DNA of 64,000 nt from Phymorhynchus buccinoides (Eukaryota; Mollusca; Gastropoda; Neogastropoda; Raphitomidae), in contig CM065680.1 of the NCBI GenBank assembly GCA_017654935.2, positions 39,154,777 through 39,218,776 on the forward strand. The letters run 5' to 3'. The notes under the pieces are model-generated. The model worked only from the letters and a program-made list of their open reading frames with translations, made no database searches and was not told where the DNA came from. Below are positions 46,641 to 57,758 of the stretch, one piece after another. The translations under genes and the position numbers were made by a program. Position 1 is the first letter of the stretch; each line of letters starts with the position of its first letter.

Positions 46641-46862
46641 TATTTTTTACTCATGAATTACAAATTAATGTGGCGGTACCATAGCCGATGAGGTTTATCC
46701 GAGGCGTGGTTACCGCTACACATATCTATATTGATAAAAACTCGGGACTTTACTGGTGTTGCACTGCCTCCTGGCATTGCAGCCAGTATTGTTCCCACCA
46801 TCTTTGTATTTACAAATGTCCCATATGTGTCTATGACTGAGAGGACGTAAAACACCATTTTT
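46641..46862. mobile_element. Short retroelement-like repeat S2, copy 2, with 15-bp TSD
   Basis: Flanked by CATTCTATTCCGTCT at 46626-46640 and 46863-46877. Sequence matches 40130-40344. Same orientation as copy 1. Confidence 0.85.
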
Positions 46863-47049
46863 CATTCTATTCCGTCTAACCCAATATTGACTATATACCA
46901 AATCAAAGTTGTGAAAACCCTATGGACTTTTTTTAGATTTTAAAATGTAACCCTTTATGGAGTATATTTTATTTTTTTACACTGCTTTATTTGATTTTTA
47001 AAAATAGGTTACGGGCTTATCTATTTTGTTGTTGTTTGTTTGTCTGTAG

Positions 47050-47179
47050 GACTTGTTCCTCATTTCTCCTAACGGTATTGTGAGGACAAACCGGCAGCTG
47101 GACCGTGACATAGTGAGCTCCATGGAGATAACCTTGAAGGTGGTCGATGAGAGAGCTACTCCTCACCAGACTGGCACCG
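47050..47179 (+). CDS. Cadherin exon 22: EC8 second half
   Basis: 130 bases, phase 0 to phase 1, acceptor TCTGTAG and donor GTAATA. It encodes DLFLISPNGIVRTNRQLDRD and then IVSSMEITLKVVDERATPHQ. L-F-L-I-S-P-N-G-I-V, L-D-R-D and V-V-D-E are standard EC strands. The next intron (47180-48444) contains a MITE nested in another MITE (47291-48010) and a TTAA MITE (48108-48340). Confidence 0.9.
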
Positions 47180-47290
47180 GTAATAATCATCCCTCCGAGG
47201 CAACTTCTTTCTTGCTCTCTTTTCTTCCGATCATCTTTCAGTGCAGCTGCTGTGTGTTATTGCTTTAAGTTGTGTGCAATAAATGTATTA

Positions 47291-48010
47291 CCATATTTTA
47301 CAGACTACAGACAAACCTCTATTACTTCCAAAATGTCCGGAAAAATCGGTCGTAAATTGGAGGGGTCGTATGACGGAGGTTTTCACTGGCAGCCGTAGAA
47401 AGAAAAAGTTCAGCACAGTTCATACTCTCTTCTTCATGCACACATACAATGACATATTAAAACTGGATTTGGGTCTTTCCAACTCCATAGGATTGTGCAA
47501 TCGATATTACAGTTTCACTTTGCCGACTTCTTTTAATCACCTCCACTCTTGTCCAAAGTCAGTGGTTTTCGTGCTTTTCCTACGCTCTCCGCCATCTTTT
47601 CTACAAGGGAAACGACTCCGCTTTCAGGCCCTTGACCTTGGTTGTTTCCCTTTGCTCAAAGTCTATGCAGACGACAGCAACGGTCGTAAAAACCAACAAA
47701 ATGGCGGTCGTAAGTCGCGTTTTAGAGGAAGTCGTTTAAGAGAGGTCGTTTACATAGTAATATGCATCTGTGCCAACAAATCCGGTCTCAAATGAGATGT
47801 GGTTGCTTAACAGAGGGTCGTAAAATAGGGGTTTGTCTGTATAAGGCGCTACTTTCCCCCCAGACTGAGTGAGGGCCATGCTGCGCCTTAGAAATGTGAC
47901 TAGTAAAATGGTAAGAAACTATAATAACAAATAACAAAATCAGAATTTTGTGCATAATTTGGGGGGTGCAGCCTTATAACCAGGTGCGCCTTACAGTCAG
48001 TAAAATACAG
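47291..48010. mobile_element. Outer MITE interrupted by a nested pogo-like MITE
   Basis: The outer ends CCATATTTTACAGACTA and, inverted, CTGTATTTTACTGACTGTAA are flanked by TA (47289-47290, 48011-48012). Its own sequence is only about 186 bases; the insertion at 47308-47839 splits its left terminal repeat 17 bases in, with TA duplicated on both sides. Related to the element at 42342-43196. Confidence 0.8.
47308..47839 (-). mobile_element. pogo/Tigger-like MITE, copy 2 (nested, reversed)
   Basis: Ends CAGACAAACCTCTATT and, inverted, CAGACAAACCCCTATTTTAC, flanked by TA at 47306-47307 and 47840-47841. Interior is the reverse complement of 37080-37643 with small indels. Confidence 0.88.
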
Positions 48011-48107
48011 TATTCCTGTGTGTAAGAATCATCCCTCCGGGGCACCTTGTTTCTTGCTCTCTTTTCTTACGATAATTTTCATTTTGATGAATAAAGGCTA
48101 GGTTTAA

Positions 48108-48340
48108 CCCTTTCACCGTCAATGTCGCATTTTAGCACCACAATGGTTTAACACCCATGTCACTAAAAGGCATCAAATCAGGGCCTGTTATCCAAAGACC
48201 CTATTTTCTTAATTTTGGGAGGTAAGGATAGGCCTAATGTTATACATGTCACAGAGGAATTCGCAGTATTGCGGATATTTTATTTTCTCTACCCAGTTAA
48301 GTTTAATGGTATTTTTTGTCTGAAAAATGGCTGGCAGCAA
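48108..48340 (+). mobile_element. piggyBac-like MITE, family T1, copy 4 (right end lost)
   Basis: TTAA (48104-48107) then CCCTTTCACCGTCAATGTCG; the interior follows copy 1. The right terminal repeat decays after GGCTGGCAGCAAAA. Confidence 0.8.
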
Positions 48341-48444
48341 AACAGCACAGGCTGGATGAAACCATCAACCAACTATCATTCCTTTTTAGCCTAAAGTTTT
48401 AGATAATTTCAGACAAACTGAACTCTTATTATTTTTAATTTCAG

Positions 48445-48645
48445 GTTCTTTGTACATCCGCATCTTGGAGGTCAATGACCAGGCGCCGCAGTTTGCGCTG
48501 CCGTACTACGTGTTCAGAGTGAACGAAGAGATCCCCCCCAATTCCTTTATCGGCTCCCTCCTGGCTTCTGACCAGGATGACCAGATCAAGTTGTACGAGC
48601 TGACAGACAACCCACAAGACCTGTTCACTATCAACGGGCAGACAG
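48445..48645 (+). CDS. Cadherin exon 23: EC8-EC9 linker
   Basis: 201 bases, phase 1-1, acceptor ATTTCAG and donor GTAAGA. It encodes GSLYIRILEVNDQAPQFALP, then YYVFRVNEEIPPNSFIGSLL, ASDQDDQIKLYEL and LFTINGQTG. All EC landmarks are present. The last 27 or so coding bases and the donor recur at about 49360-49400, at the far end of a minisatellite. The intron to 50511 also holds poly-C (49770-49790) and a LINE fragment. Confidence 0.93.
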
Positions 48646-49387
48646 GTAAGAGGTTGCCTCGTCTTCATCTTATAATTGACACAACCCCCAAGACCTGTTC
48701 ATCTTATAATTGACACAAGCCTCAAGACCTGTTCATCGTATAATTGACACAAGCCCCAAGACCTGTTCATAATTGACACAATGAATTGACACAACCCCTA
48801 AGACCTGTTCATCTTATAATTGACACAACCCCTGACCTGTTCATCTTATAATTGACACAACCCCTAAGACCTGTTCATCTTATAATTGACACAACCCCCA
48901 AGACCTGTTCATCTTATAATTGACACAACCCTGTTCATCTTATAATTGACACAAGCCCCAAGACCTGTTCATCTTATAATTGACACAACCCCTAAGACCT
49001 GTTCATCTTATAATTGACACAACCCCTATAATTGACACAACCCCCAAGACCTGTTCATCTTATAATTGACACAACCCCCAAGACCTGTTCATCTTATAAT
49101 TGACACAAGCCCCAAGACCTGTTCATCTTATAATTGACACAACCCCCAAGACCTGTTCATCTTAATTGACATGTTCATCGATAATTGACACAACCCCCAA
49201 GACCTGTTCATCAAATAATTGACACAACCCCCAAGACCTGTTCATCAAATAATTGACACAATCCCTGAGACCTGTTCATCTTATAATTGACACAATCCCC
49301 AAGACCTGTTCATCTTATAATTGACACCTGCTCATCTTATAATTGACACAACCCCCCAAGACCTGTTCACTATCAACGGGCAGACAG
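48646..49387. repeat. 34-bp minisatellite derived from an exon-intron junction
   Basis: About 20 units built on AAGACCTGTTCATCTTATAA and TTGACACAACCCCC. The first and last units contain CCAAGACCTGTTCACTATCA and ACGGGCAGACAGGTAAG (or exon 23's version of it), showing that the array arose from the end of exon 23 and its donor. A second donor-like GTAAG lies at 49388. Confidence 0.92.
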
Positions 49388-49769
49388 GTAAGCAGTTGCC
49401 TCATCTTCATCATATGATTGACTTTATTAAAGCTGAGCAACAAAATCCTACTTCATTTCTTCTTCTTTTTAAAAAAAATGTTTTTTTGCTCAAGGGTAAG
49501 CTAAGTTCCTGAGAATGTGGTGTGTGTGTGTGTGTGTTTAAAACCTACAAAAATAAGAGAGAGAGAGCAGGAAGAGAGGGAGAGAGAGATTCTACAATGT
49601 CACCTTGGGAATATTTAATGTTTTAACCTCTTCTGATCCGGATCTTGTGCCGTACAGCGCAGATGCTGCTTCTGGTGATGCTCACGATGAAACTAGGAGG
49701 GTGCATTTACCTAATAGAAAATATAGAAGAAGAAAGACCTATTGCTAGCACTGGGTTACAGCCATTAAC

Positions 49770-49790
49770 ACCCCCCCCCCCCCCCCCCCC
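49770..49790. repeat. Poly-C tract
   Basis: Homopolymer C run of about 20 bases. Confidence 0.9.
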
Positions 49791-49929
49791 TTACCAGTTC
49801 AGCCAGGAAGGCCCAGGCCCCATTTCCAGTTACAAGCAAGCGAAAAAATGAAATTCTAGAGTGCTTTAAAAAAAATAATTTTGTTTTAATAACAACAAAC
49901 AAATTCTAGTGGTCAGTAGACACAGGCTC

Positions 49930-50420
49930 ATATGGTTCTTCTGTCAGTGCTGATGAAAATGCACTGATGGAACCTGCTGTCTCACTCAGCTGATTTCACC
50001 CCAAGCATACCCAAGGTAGTCTTAATGAAGAAGGAGCTGCGATATTGCTCTGTTCTCACATCTGGGACACAGAATCCTTGGGAATGGTTTATGGGCCATC
50101 TTTCCAAGATGTTAGTGGTTTGAAACCCCTTGAAATTGGTTGGCTTGATCCTGCAGCGATTTGTGGTGGCCGGAGTTTCCTGCTGGAAGAGCTGTAACAA
50201 GGCTCTCAGGTATTGTGTAGAAGACTAGAGGCTGAAGCATTGGTACAGGTCTGCGTCTTTCCTCCAGGGGAGACAGGTCTAGTTCCTTGAGCATGCCACT
50301 CACGCAGCCTGGTTTCCTGGACTTGTAGTCCCTGTTGACAAAGCGTGCTGCTTGGCGCTAAGCTCTTTCCAGTTTCTCATCCTGTTTCCGGTACGGGTTC
50401 CACACCGTCACACTTCTGTG
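49930..50420 (-). pseudogene. Non-LTR ORF2 C-terminal fragment
   Basis: The minus strand reads AFVNRDYKSRKPGCVSGMLK, ELDLSPLEERRRPV, HKPFPRILCP and RTEQYRSSFF with a frameshift near 50110. A-x-F-V-N-x-D-Y, L-x-W/L-x-x-L-x-x-R-R and R-x-x-x-Y-x-x-S-F-F-x-x are the usual C-terminal blocks of LINE ORF2. Dead 5'-truncated copy in intron 23. Confidence 0.75.
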
Positions 50421-50511
50421 TTTGAAGGTGTGCTGACTGTCAGGGCTGTCGGGATTAATGTCATTCTGGGAATATTGGTAATTTTAATGTGTTTTTTTTA
50501 CCTGTATGAAG

Positions 50512-50669
50512 GTGTATTGACGGTGAGGGGCCGCCTGGACTACGAATCGCGCCACAACGTCACCCTGGTGGCCCAGGCGTGGGACACAGGAACCCCCACT
50601 CTGTCCAACACCACCATTGTCTTCATCGACATCGTCAACCTCAACGACAATGCCCCAGAATTCAGCGAG
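50512..50669 (+). CDS. Cadherin exon 24: EC9 body and linker
   Basis: 158 bases, phase 1 to phase 0, donor GTATAA. It encodes GVLTVRGRLDYESRHNVTLV, then AQAWDTGTPTLSNTTIVFID and IVNLNDNAPEFSE. The acceptor TGTATGAAG at 50511 is chosen because the joined QTG-VLTVRGRLDYE is the canonical EC pattern. A look-alike acceptor 84 bases upstream would also keep frame. The intron 50670-53361 holds a SINE-like repeat, two (CT)n blocks, a 488-bp MITE and a small inverted repeat. Confidence 0.92.
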
Positions 50670-50783
50670 GTATAATGGTTTTATACAAGACTAAACAAAA
50701 AACACAAACGCCCATCATTATCATTTGTGGCAAATTTTCATATAATGGTTTTATGTGGTGTTTTTTTACCTATGTGTACAGAG

Positions 50784-51060
50784 CGTGCCGTGGGGATACT
50801 GGGAGGTCTTTTGTGCGAATAGTTCCCCCACCTTCTGGAAGTGTTGTACTTGTTATTTCCTTTAATGTATCACTTGCCTTTTCCCTTTCCTTGCTGTTAT
50901 ATACCATCTTTCTGCCTTTAACTGGTCAATTCTCCTGCCTTTGTTCTCTGGCCGAAGATGGGACATGTTGGGCCTGACTGTTTCTTATTTGGGCACATAA
51001 CGGCAGCATGACACATCTGCGTTCATATGACAGGAGACTGTCTGAACAATCGAAGAAGAA
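50784..51060. mobile_element. SINE-like repeat, family S1, copy 3
   Basis: Shares CGTGGGGATACTGGGAGGTC and AGTTCCCCCACCTTCTGGAA with the other two S1 copies and ends CGAAGAAGAAGAAAA. The middle part differs. Confidence 0.65.
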
Positions 51061-51265
51061 GAAAATGTGTACAGAGGAAAGGAGAAAAGGGGGAGAAGAT
51101 TGATTGATTGAATGATTGAACTTTTTAATGGGTAAAGATCTAGGCACATTGAAGGCCTTTTTACAAATCCGCCCATTTAAATAATATAAACAAAACGTAA
51201 CGAGGAAAAAAGCAAAACAAAAAATAAAAGAAATAAAATACTAATAACAATCCATGCAAATTGAG

Positions 51266-51405
<140 letters not shown>

Positions 51406-51866
51406 CTGAAGAGGAAAAGGGAGGGAGAGAAAAAGAGGTGGGGGTGGGGGTGGTTAGAGGTATGGAGAGAGGGAGGAGGAAATTGGAGGGGAAAGGAAAG
51501 AGGGGAGGATAGAGAGAGAGAAAGAGTTAGAGATGCTGCACAAAATACAATGCATTTTTTGACAGGCTTCACAAGAGACAGTGGTTATGATAATGACATG
51601 CTTTATTGGGATATGCTTTTTTTTGGTTTTATTCACCAGGGGAGCATGGGAAATTTGATAAAGCAATTTGATGACAAAAACAAAACAAAGAAATACGACA
51701 ACGAAAAATCTTGAAAATCTTGCACTTGCAGTCCAAGTCATAGGATGTTTTTTTGTTTTTCCTTTTTTAAAAATTTGTAAACAACAAAGTGGTTGTGCAG
51801 TTTTAGGAGTCTGTTGGTCTGTCTGTCTGTCTCTCTGTCTCTGTCAGTCAGTCTGTCTATCTGCCA

Positions 51867-52120
<254 letters not shown>

Positions 52121-52419
52121 CTCAATCTCACTCTGTTTCAAATCCTTAAAATTAAGTGTGAAGATATTAACGGTACATGAAACAAAAGACAGCGGCATGT
52201 CGGCAGCATCGTTTTTGTTCTTCTCCTCTTTGCTTAATCGGCTTCCCTCGCCTACTCAGAGCCAGAAACATCAGCCTGTTGATCACTGGCCCTTAAGACA
52301 AGATGAGTGCAAGAAAAGGAAGAAGACAAGAGGAAAAAGAAACAGACCGGAAGAGGAGTAGTATCATTTTCTTCTCAGGTTTTTTACTTGCTCTTTTTGT
52401 TTTGAAAAGGCAAGCCTAT

Positions 52420-52907
52420 ATATCGTCGCTGTCCGACGCTAACCGTGTATTTACACAATCAGTGATTTTACAGGAGCATCCAAAAAAATATTGTCGCCTG
52501 CTACAAAGTCAATCCCCATTTGATATACGCTTGACCCTTCTTCTTTACCGATGAGTAAACATGTGACACAATAAAAGTTGCATTAACACCCAAATTTTCG
52601 TGATAATTCAGTTACACGGTTAGTAACAAAGTTAGTGCATTGTTCTCACAATGGGAGATACGACAGCTGCCGGCAGTTACACGATTAGCGTGACCAGTTA
52701 CACGCTTATCGCGTCAAAACCAGCAACAACCCGTCACATACACGATTATTTCCGTGGTATCATGTGACAAATTTGAGCATTTTCATTGGTCGCAGACACA
52801 AGATGTTTATAGAAGACCTGCGTGAGGTCACTGGAAGGAGTTTCAGTAAGAAATCTATTTTTGTCAAATTTTGTAGATACACGGTTAGCGTCGGACAGCG
52901 ACGATAT
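52420..52907 (-). mobile_element. 488-bp MITE (copy 2, inverted)
   Basis: Same length and terminal repeats as 4576-5063 in opposite orientation, with few differences visible across the whole element. In intron 24. Confidence 0.88.
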
Positions 52908-53098
52908 GTACTCATGATTGTTTGGTTCTGTCTCTGTTAGTGTACATGTGTTTGTTTGAGACAAAACTTTAATGCGCCATTTAAAGACAAAAATTACAAG
53001 GAGTAGCTCAACCAAACGTAACTTGGCATAATGATAGGTACCATTCAAGATACACAGACCCATCACAATTAAGTCCCTTGCTTTTTTCTGGGTAGGTG

Positions 53099-53158
53099 TG
53101 CCCCCAAATTGAAATTGAGGCTGCTCTTTAAACATGTTTCGTTTTCAATTTGGGGGCA
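53099..53158. repeat. Short perfect inverted repeat
   Basis: TGCCCCCAAATTGAAA at 53099-53114 and TTTCAATTTGGGGGCA at 53143-53158 are exact reverse complements around a 28-base loop. Confidence 0.85.
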
Positions 53159-53361
53159 TTTGTATGGGAGTCATGCCTGGTCAAAACAAGATTTCTTACC
53201 AGCTATAAGAGGGAAAATACATGAAACCCGTGATTTTGACACATGATCTGGTGGGTCTTTAAGATCTTTCCAGTGAAACGGCTTTGTGCAGTGTGAACCT
53301 ACCTAAGTTTTAGATAAGCTGTCACGGAGAGTCCATGTTTGTTTGCCCTTGTCATGTGCAG

Positions 53362-53505
53362 TTCTTCTACGAGCTAGACCTTCAGGAACACTCCACCAGG
53401 ACTGATCCCGTGGGCTCCGTAACGGCAACGGACATAGATGAAGGGGACTATGGTGTGGTGCGCTTCATGTCGGACGATCAGTACTTCAGGGTGGATGAGA
53501 TTACT
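53362..53505 (+). CDS. Cadherin exon 25: EC10 first part, last intact exon
   Basis: 144 bases, phase 0-0, acceptor ATGTGCAG and donor GTAAGT. It encodes FFYELDLQEHSTRTDPVGSV, TATDIDEGDYGVVRFM and YFRVDEIT. A-T-D-I-D-E-G-D-Y-G and Y-F-R-V-D are canonical EC strands; the repeat is left unfinished. The sequence after the donor is repeat-derived up to the gap, so the next true exon was not found in the window. Confidence 0.92.
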
Positions 53506-53572
53506 GTAAGTTTGGAAACTAAGCTGATAATAATTTTTTTTACAGCAGTGTACGGCCCAGAAGATGGGACAG

Positions 53573-54369
53573 CAGTGTTGATTCTAGAGCGCGTCCTGGC
53601 CGAAATCGCGCAGAATTTACGGTGATGACGCCTAAATAAAAAGCCAGTGCGTCCCCTGTGACACTAGAAAAAAACTTTGGACGCGTTTTTAAACCACCAA
53701 TGCAACATTGCAAAATTGCACTGCTACTTTGCGTATAGCCAGTAAGCCAGAAATGAGTAATTCTCTTTCGCGCCATTGGACGTCAATGCTTTAGTTTAGC
53801 CAATCACGAGTTGAGTCTTCTGATCGTAGCGCGTCCGAGTGTCAAGATGGAGTAGAGTGGCAATCATGAAGCGAATGTCAACACTGTTTGATTTTGCCTT
53901 CAAGTCGTCCAAAACACCTAAAATGTCTGACTCGGAAGAATCTGGCCAAGCATCTATTGTGAATGAAGATACGGCTGCATAACGGAAGATTTGGCACCAA
54001 CATCCAACGCAATATCAAATGACGACGAACTTGAGATTGCAGACGGCGATGTTTCGGTGACTGAGTTGCCAAGTGCCGCAGGTGGCGATGATCATGAGGA
54101 GGTTCAAAAGAGTGCCAGTGCCAGTGGTGATACATCAAAACAAGAGCGTTTCAGAAAAGCTGGCTCACAAAATGGCCGTGATTAGAAAATCGAGACGACG
54201 GCATGAGGTGCTTGATTTGTATATTTAAATTATGCATGGGGAGATATCTCATAAAATCTGTTCGTCTTCTGGGACCCCATTTTTTGACTATGAAGAGTCC
54301 CTAGGACCCTCTTTTTTCATCTTTAGGGGTCCTTGGACCCCCTTTTCTAAAAGTCTAGAATCAACACTG
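53573..54369 (+). mobile_element. hAT-like deletion derivative carrying a transposase-like N-terminus
   Basis: Inverted 16-mers CAGTGTTGATTCTAGA (53573-53588) and TCTAGAATCAACACTG (54354-54369) bound it, CAGTG being a typical hAT end. TGGGACAG lies directly left (53565-53572) and, four bases off, on the right (54374-54381), possibly an 8-bp target duplication with a small indel. Inside, a frame from about 53867 reads KRMSTLFDFAFKSSKTPKMS and an acidic SDSEESGQ stretch before a stop. K-R-x-x-T/S-L-x-x-F-F-type starts open many hAT/ZMYM-like transposases (family knowledge); the catalytic region is absent. Confidence 0.65.
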
Positions 54370-55139
54370 GGAGTGGGACAGCCCAAAAAAAAAAAAAAGC
54401 AACCAACAGGATGTCCTGAAGTTCAGGATTTTTTTATTGCCTGGAGCCGGCGTCGCCGAATTATGGGAATTTGAGAAGATGCATTTTGCTGGTTATATAG
54501 GTCATGAAGTTTAACCAGAAGTGAAAGTGCAACGAGAGCCTGTCAATTACATTGGAAACAGTTGTTTACCTTCAGCTTCCAGGGGGCATTACCCCCCGGA
54601 TCCCCCCAGGAGGGCACTGCCCCTGCACTCTGCCAGGGCCTTGCAGGATTTTTGAAATTTTCCAGGAGCACCCATGAATCAACAAAGCAACCAATGGAGT
54701 CAAACAAACAAGCAAAAAGACCCCTATCTATTCTATCATGTTACCATTTCACTACGAATAAGTTATTCCTTCCAATTTGGAGCAAATGCCAATTTACCAC
54801 AGACCAAAAAGTTATAGTCTTAACAAGACTAGATTACTTCCCTTGGTCTACACAGCCAATACCACTAAGCTGCCGTGGATCCCACTCGCTACGTCACTTC
54901 CGGGGAGGCAACTTTAAATCATAATAAATTTTTTCCAACTTGGAGCAGCCATGTTGTTCTTTGCTCTTGCTATTATTTCGTTTATCTAATTTATTCTAGC
55001 CGCCATCCTCCTCTGTTTGGGTTGCCCCTTTGCCTTGGGGCTACAGGTTTGTCGGCATGTAGTTTGTGTGAATTATTTTCACGTTTTTCATTGCTAAATA
55101 ATTTTTTGAAATATTTTGTTGTGCTTACATGCTTTGTTC
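54370..55139. other. Unassigned sequence left of the DIRS element
   Basis: Contains a poly-A run (54387-54398), a GGGGGCATTACCCCCCGGAT patch like repeat F, and sequence that may include the left terminal repeat of the DIRS element (about 54860-55139). No gene recognised. Confidence 0.35.
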
Positions 55140-55150
55140 CCCCGGTCACC

Positions 55151-57700
55151 ATGTCGGCCGTCGATCCTGTAGTATCGACTCAGTCTAGTGGGGTTTTCTA
55201 GTAAGCTATCTCGGGATGATAAGGGGAAGTTTTCGGATACACCTCAGGCTTCTTCTTCTTCTAGTTTTCGCAAACATTCTAGTTCGAGGTCTAGTCTTCC
55301 TCTTCTTCGTCGTCGAGGAAGGAGCAACCCCCCCCCCCCTCTCCCTCAGCCTGTTCTGAGTCTCCTGCGGTTGTTACAGAGCAGATTATTTCCTGGGTGG
55401 ATTCTTCTTCTCTGGTATCAGATATGCTTGCGGAGTTTAAGAATGAGGGGTTAGTTTTGGTTCCGTCGGCCTCTGGGCCCGGTTTGTCAGTTAGACCTGG
55501 TAGGCCTTGGACACGACAACTGACTTGACTACGGACAAGCTCGCAGGGTACTCTCACGAGAGTCAAGGAATTAACCAGTGTGTACGTTCGCCTCTCTTTG
55601 CATGAACGATAATGATGTTCCTATTCTGTACTCAGTTGGGCAGCTGGCCCAAAGAGAGCGGACTACGGGCATCTCCATCTTCCCACGAGAGGAAGACCTC
55701 GAGCTGGACGGACGGTCCTCCACCCAGCGTGACGTGGAAGCTGATCGCTCCCACGACCGCCGCAGGAAGCCCCAGATGGACGCCGTACCTGACTACGGCT
55801 CTCGTGCTCGTGAAGGCGAATATCTCCCCTCTCTCAGTGAATGGCAATTCCGTAGCCCGCGTAGGGCGAGTGGTACGGATTCTCTCGATGTTCAACAGTT
55901 CCGTAGCCCGCGTAGGGCAAGAGGTACGGACTCTCCCAATGATCGGCAGTCACGTAGCCCGCGTAGGGCGAGAAGTACGGACTTGCATTATACCCAGCAG
56001 AGCCGTTGCCCGCGTAGGGCCTTGCCTCGGCGGACTCTTGAACCCGGAAATATCGATGATCAACAGTTCCGTAGCCCGCGTAGGGCAAGAGGTACGGACT
56101 CTCCCCATGGCAATGATCAGCAGTCACGTAGCCCGCGTAGGGCGAGAAGTACGGACTTGCGTTATACCCAGCAGAGCCGTTGCCCGCGTAGGGCCTTGCC
56201 TCGGCGGACTCTTGAACCCGGAAATATCGATGACACCTACGACTACCCGCCACGGCCCGTGCGGCCCGTTCACGGACCAACCGTGTCCGTTACTCGTGCC
56301 GGCGGCACGCGGCCACCCACCCGTCTCCACCGTCACGGACACCCGTCACAGAACGGCACCATCAGCGGCGGACCGGCCGTTGCCTGTTCTGGAGCCTGTC
56401 TCACGTCATCCTGGCCCTCGTCGTGCGGATGAGTTTCAGCTTCCCGTGGATGCCTATCTGACCAGACACCCCTCGAAGCGTCATGTAGCGCTGCCACGAG
56501 AGTCTTCCGTGGATGAAGAGTTTGAGTCGTTGCCTCGTGAAGGCTTGGTTGACTTCGACTTAAACGTCCAAGACGAAGTATTTCGCATCATGAGAACTGT
56601 GTATCAGGGGTCTCAGCGGTCCCCGTCGAGATCTGACCACGACGACGATCAATTCTCTCAGTCTGGGCGTGGCAGTGGTGTGACTGATCCCCCTGTGTAT
56701 TCAGACCCAATCCCTTCGTCGTGCAGTTATCAGGGCTATCTACATATCCTTCAGCCCTACTGCACCGACATCAAGCCGATGGTGCAGCTCGAATCAGCTC
56801 AGACAGCGGGACAGCCACAGTTTTTTGGCGGACTGCAAGCGCAGAAGGAAGCTCGACTAGCGCTTCACATCTCTCCGTTCGTTCGGCAGGCACTTCGTAA
56901 GACTGACTCTATCCTGTGGTCTCAACCGCCACCGTTGCCTGACGACGACGTCTCTCCTCCCCCTCAGCCGGAGCCTGTTCCGTCTCAACCCGGCGCCTTT
57001 GTGAAGAAGGACTTCTTCCCACCGTTTCAGCTGGCTATCCCTTTGTGCCTGTGCCTTCGCACTCGGTTGTGTCCCCGCAGGAACGTTCCTCCCTTAGTTA
57101 TGGGCGCTGAATGAGGCAAACTTCAGTCTTCATGGGCCAGCCGGCCTTCAACATCTTGGAGAGATCCATGATCCATGTACTCTATTCTTCGAGCCTCGTC
57201 GTTAGCCACGTCAATGCTTCAGTCCCTGGCGCACATCGCCGACTCAACGAACACTTCCAAACCTGAAGACTTTAGACTGCGTGATGACGTCGACGAGCGT
57301 GCCTTGGGCGTTGCCTTGGCTTCATTCAACCAAGCTGTGAGCTCCATTTCGTCCGTGGCCTCCTCTTCTAAGGTGCAACTAGCGGCCACGTTCAGAGACG
57401 CGGTCCTCAAGGACTGTAAAGTTCCTCTCTCCCTGCTGGATCGTTCGACCGTTCGTTCTGGCCCCACTGATCTTCGCTCTACTTTTCATCAGGCTTCCCT
57501 CAAGGACAACCTGGAGCGGATCAAGAAACGGATACTGGACTGGGGTCAGGAACGCATCGTGGAGTTGGCTACCAGGTCTGCCGGCCGGGGGGTTGCTTCC
57601 CCCCAAGCCAAGCGCGCGCGCATGGACTTCAGGCCTCCTCCTCTTGTCTCTACGAGAGCCGATTCGTCTCGAGGGCGTACCTTTCGCTACCCCAACTACC
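55151..57700 (+). pseudogene. DIRS gag-like region
   Basis: Starts MSAVDPVVSTQSSGV, then shifts frame to SKLSRDDKGKFSDTPQASSS and a Ser-rich tract, with EQIISWVDSSSLVSDMLAEF in another frame. The middle (55845-56240) is a tandem repeat encoding R-S-P-R-R-A-R-G-T-D units. The end reads LASFNQAVSSISSVASSS and KRILDWGQERIVELAT, typical helical DIRS gag. Several frameshifts prevent one product. Confidence 0.7.
55845..56240 (+). repeat. Tandem repeats in DIRS gag
   Basis: A GTAGCCCGCGTAGGGCGAG core recurs about eight times at spacings near 50-60 bases, and a unit of about 165-170 bases (55898-56054) is duplicated at 56055-56230, including GGCCTTGCCTCGGCGGACTC. On the forward strand it reads R-S-P-R-R-A-R-G-T-D or, in another frame, S-V-A-R-V-G-Q-E-V-R-T. 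Confidence 0.88.
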
Positions 57701-57758
57701 AGCCGCCCCTGCAAGACCAGTCTAAATTCGAAGCGATCGACAGAGAAGGGGAGCCATT

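Noticed and set aside
48646..49387. CRISPR-like direct repeats
   Set aside because: Units are adjacent without unique spacers, lie in an intron of an animal gene, and derive from the exon 23 junction, so this is a minisatellite.
55834..56280. Reverse-strand ORF with repeated Y-A-G-Y-G-T-V-D units
   Set aside because: Antisense shadow of the tandem repeat in DIRS gag.
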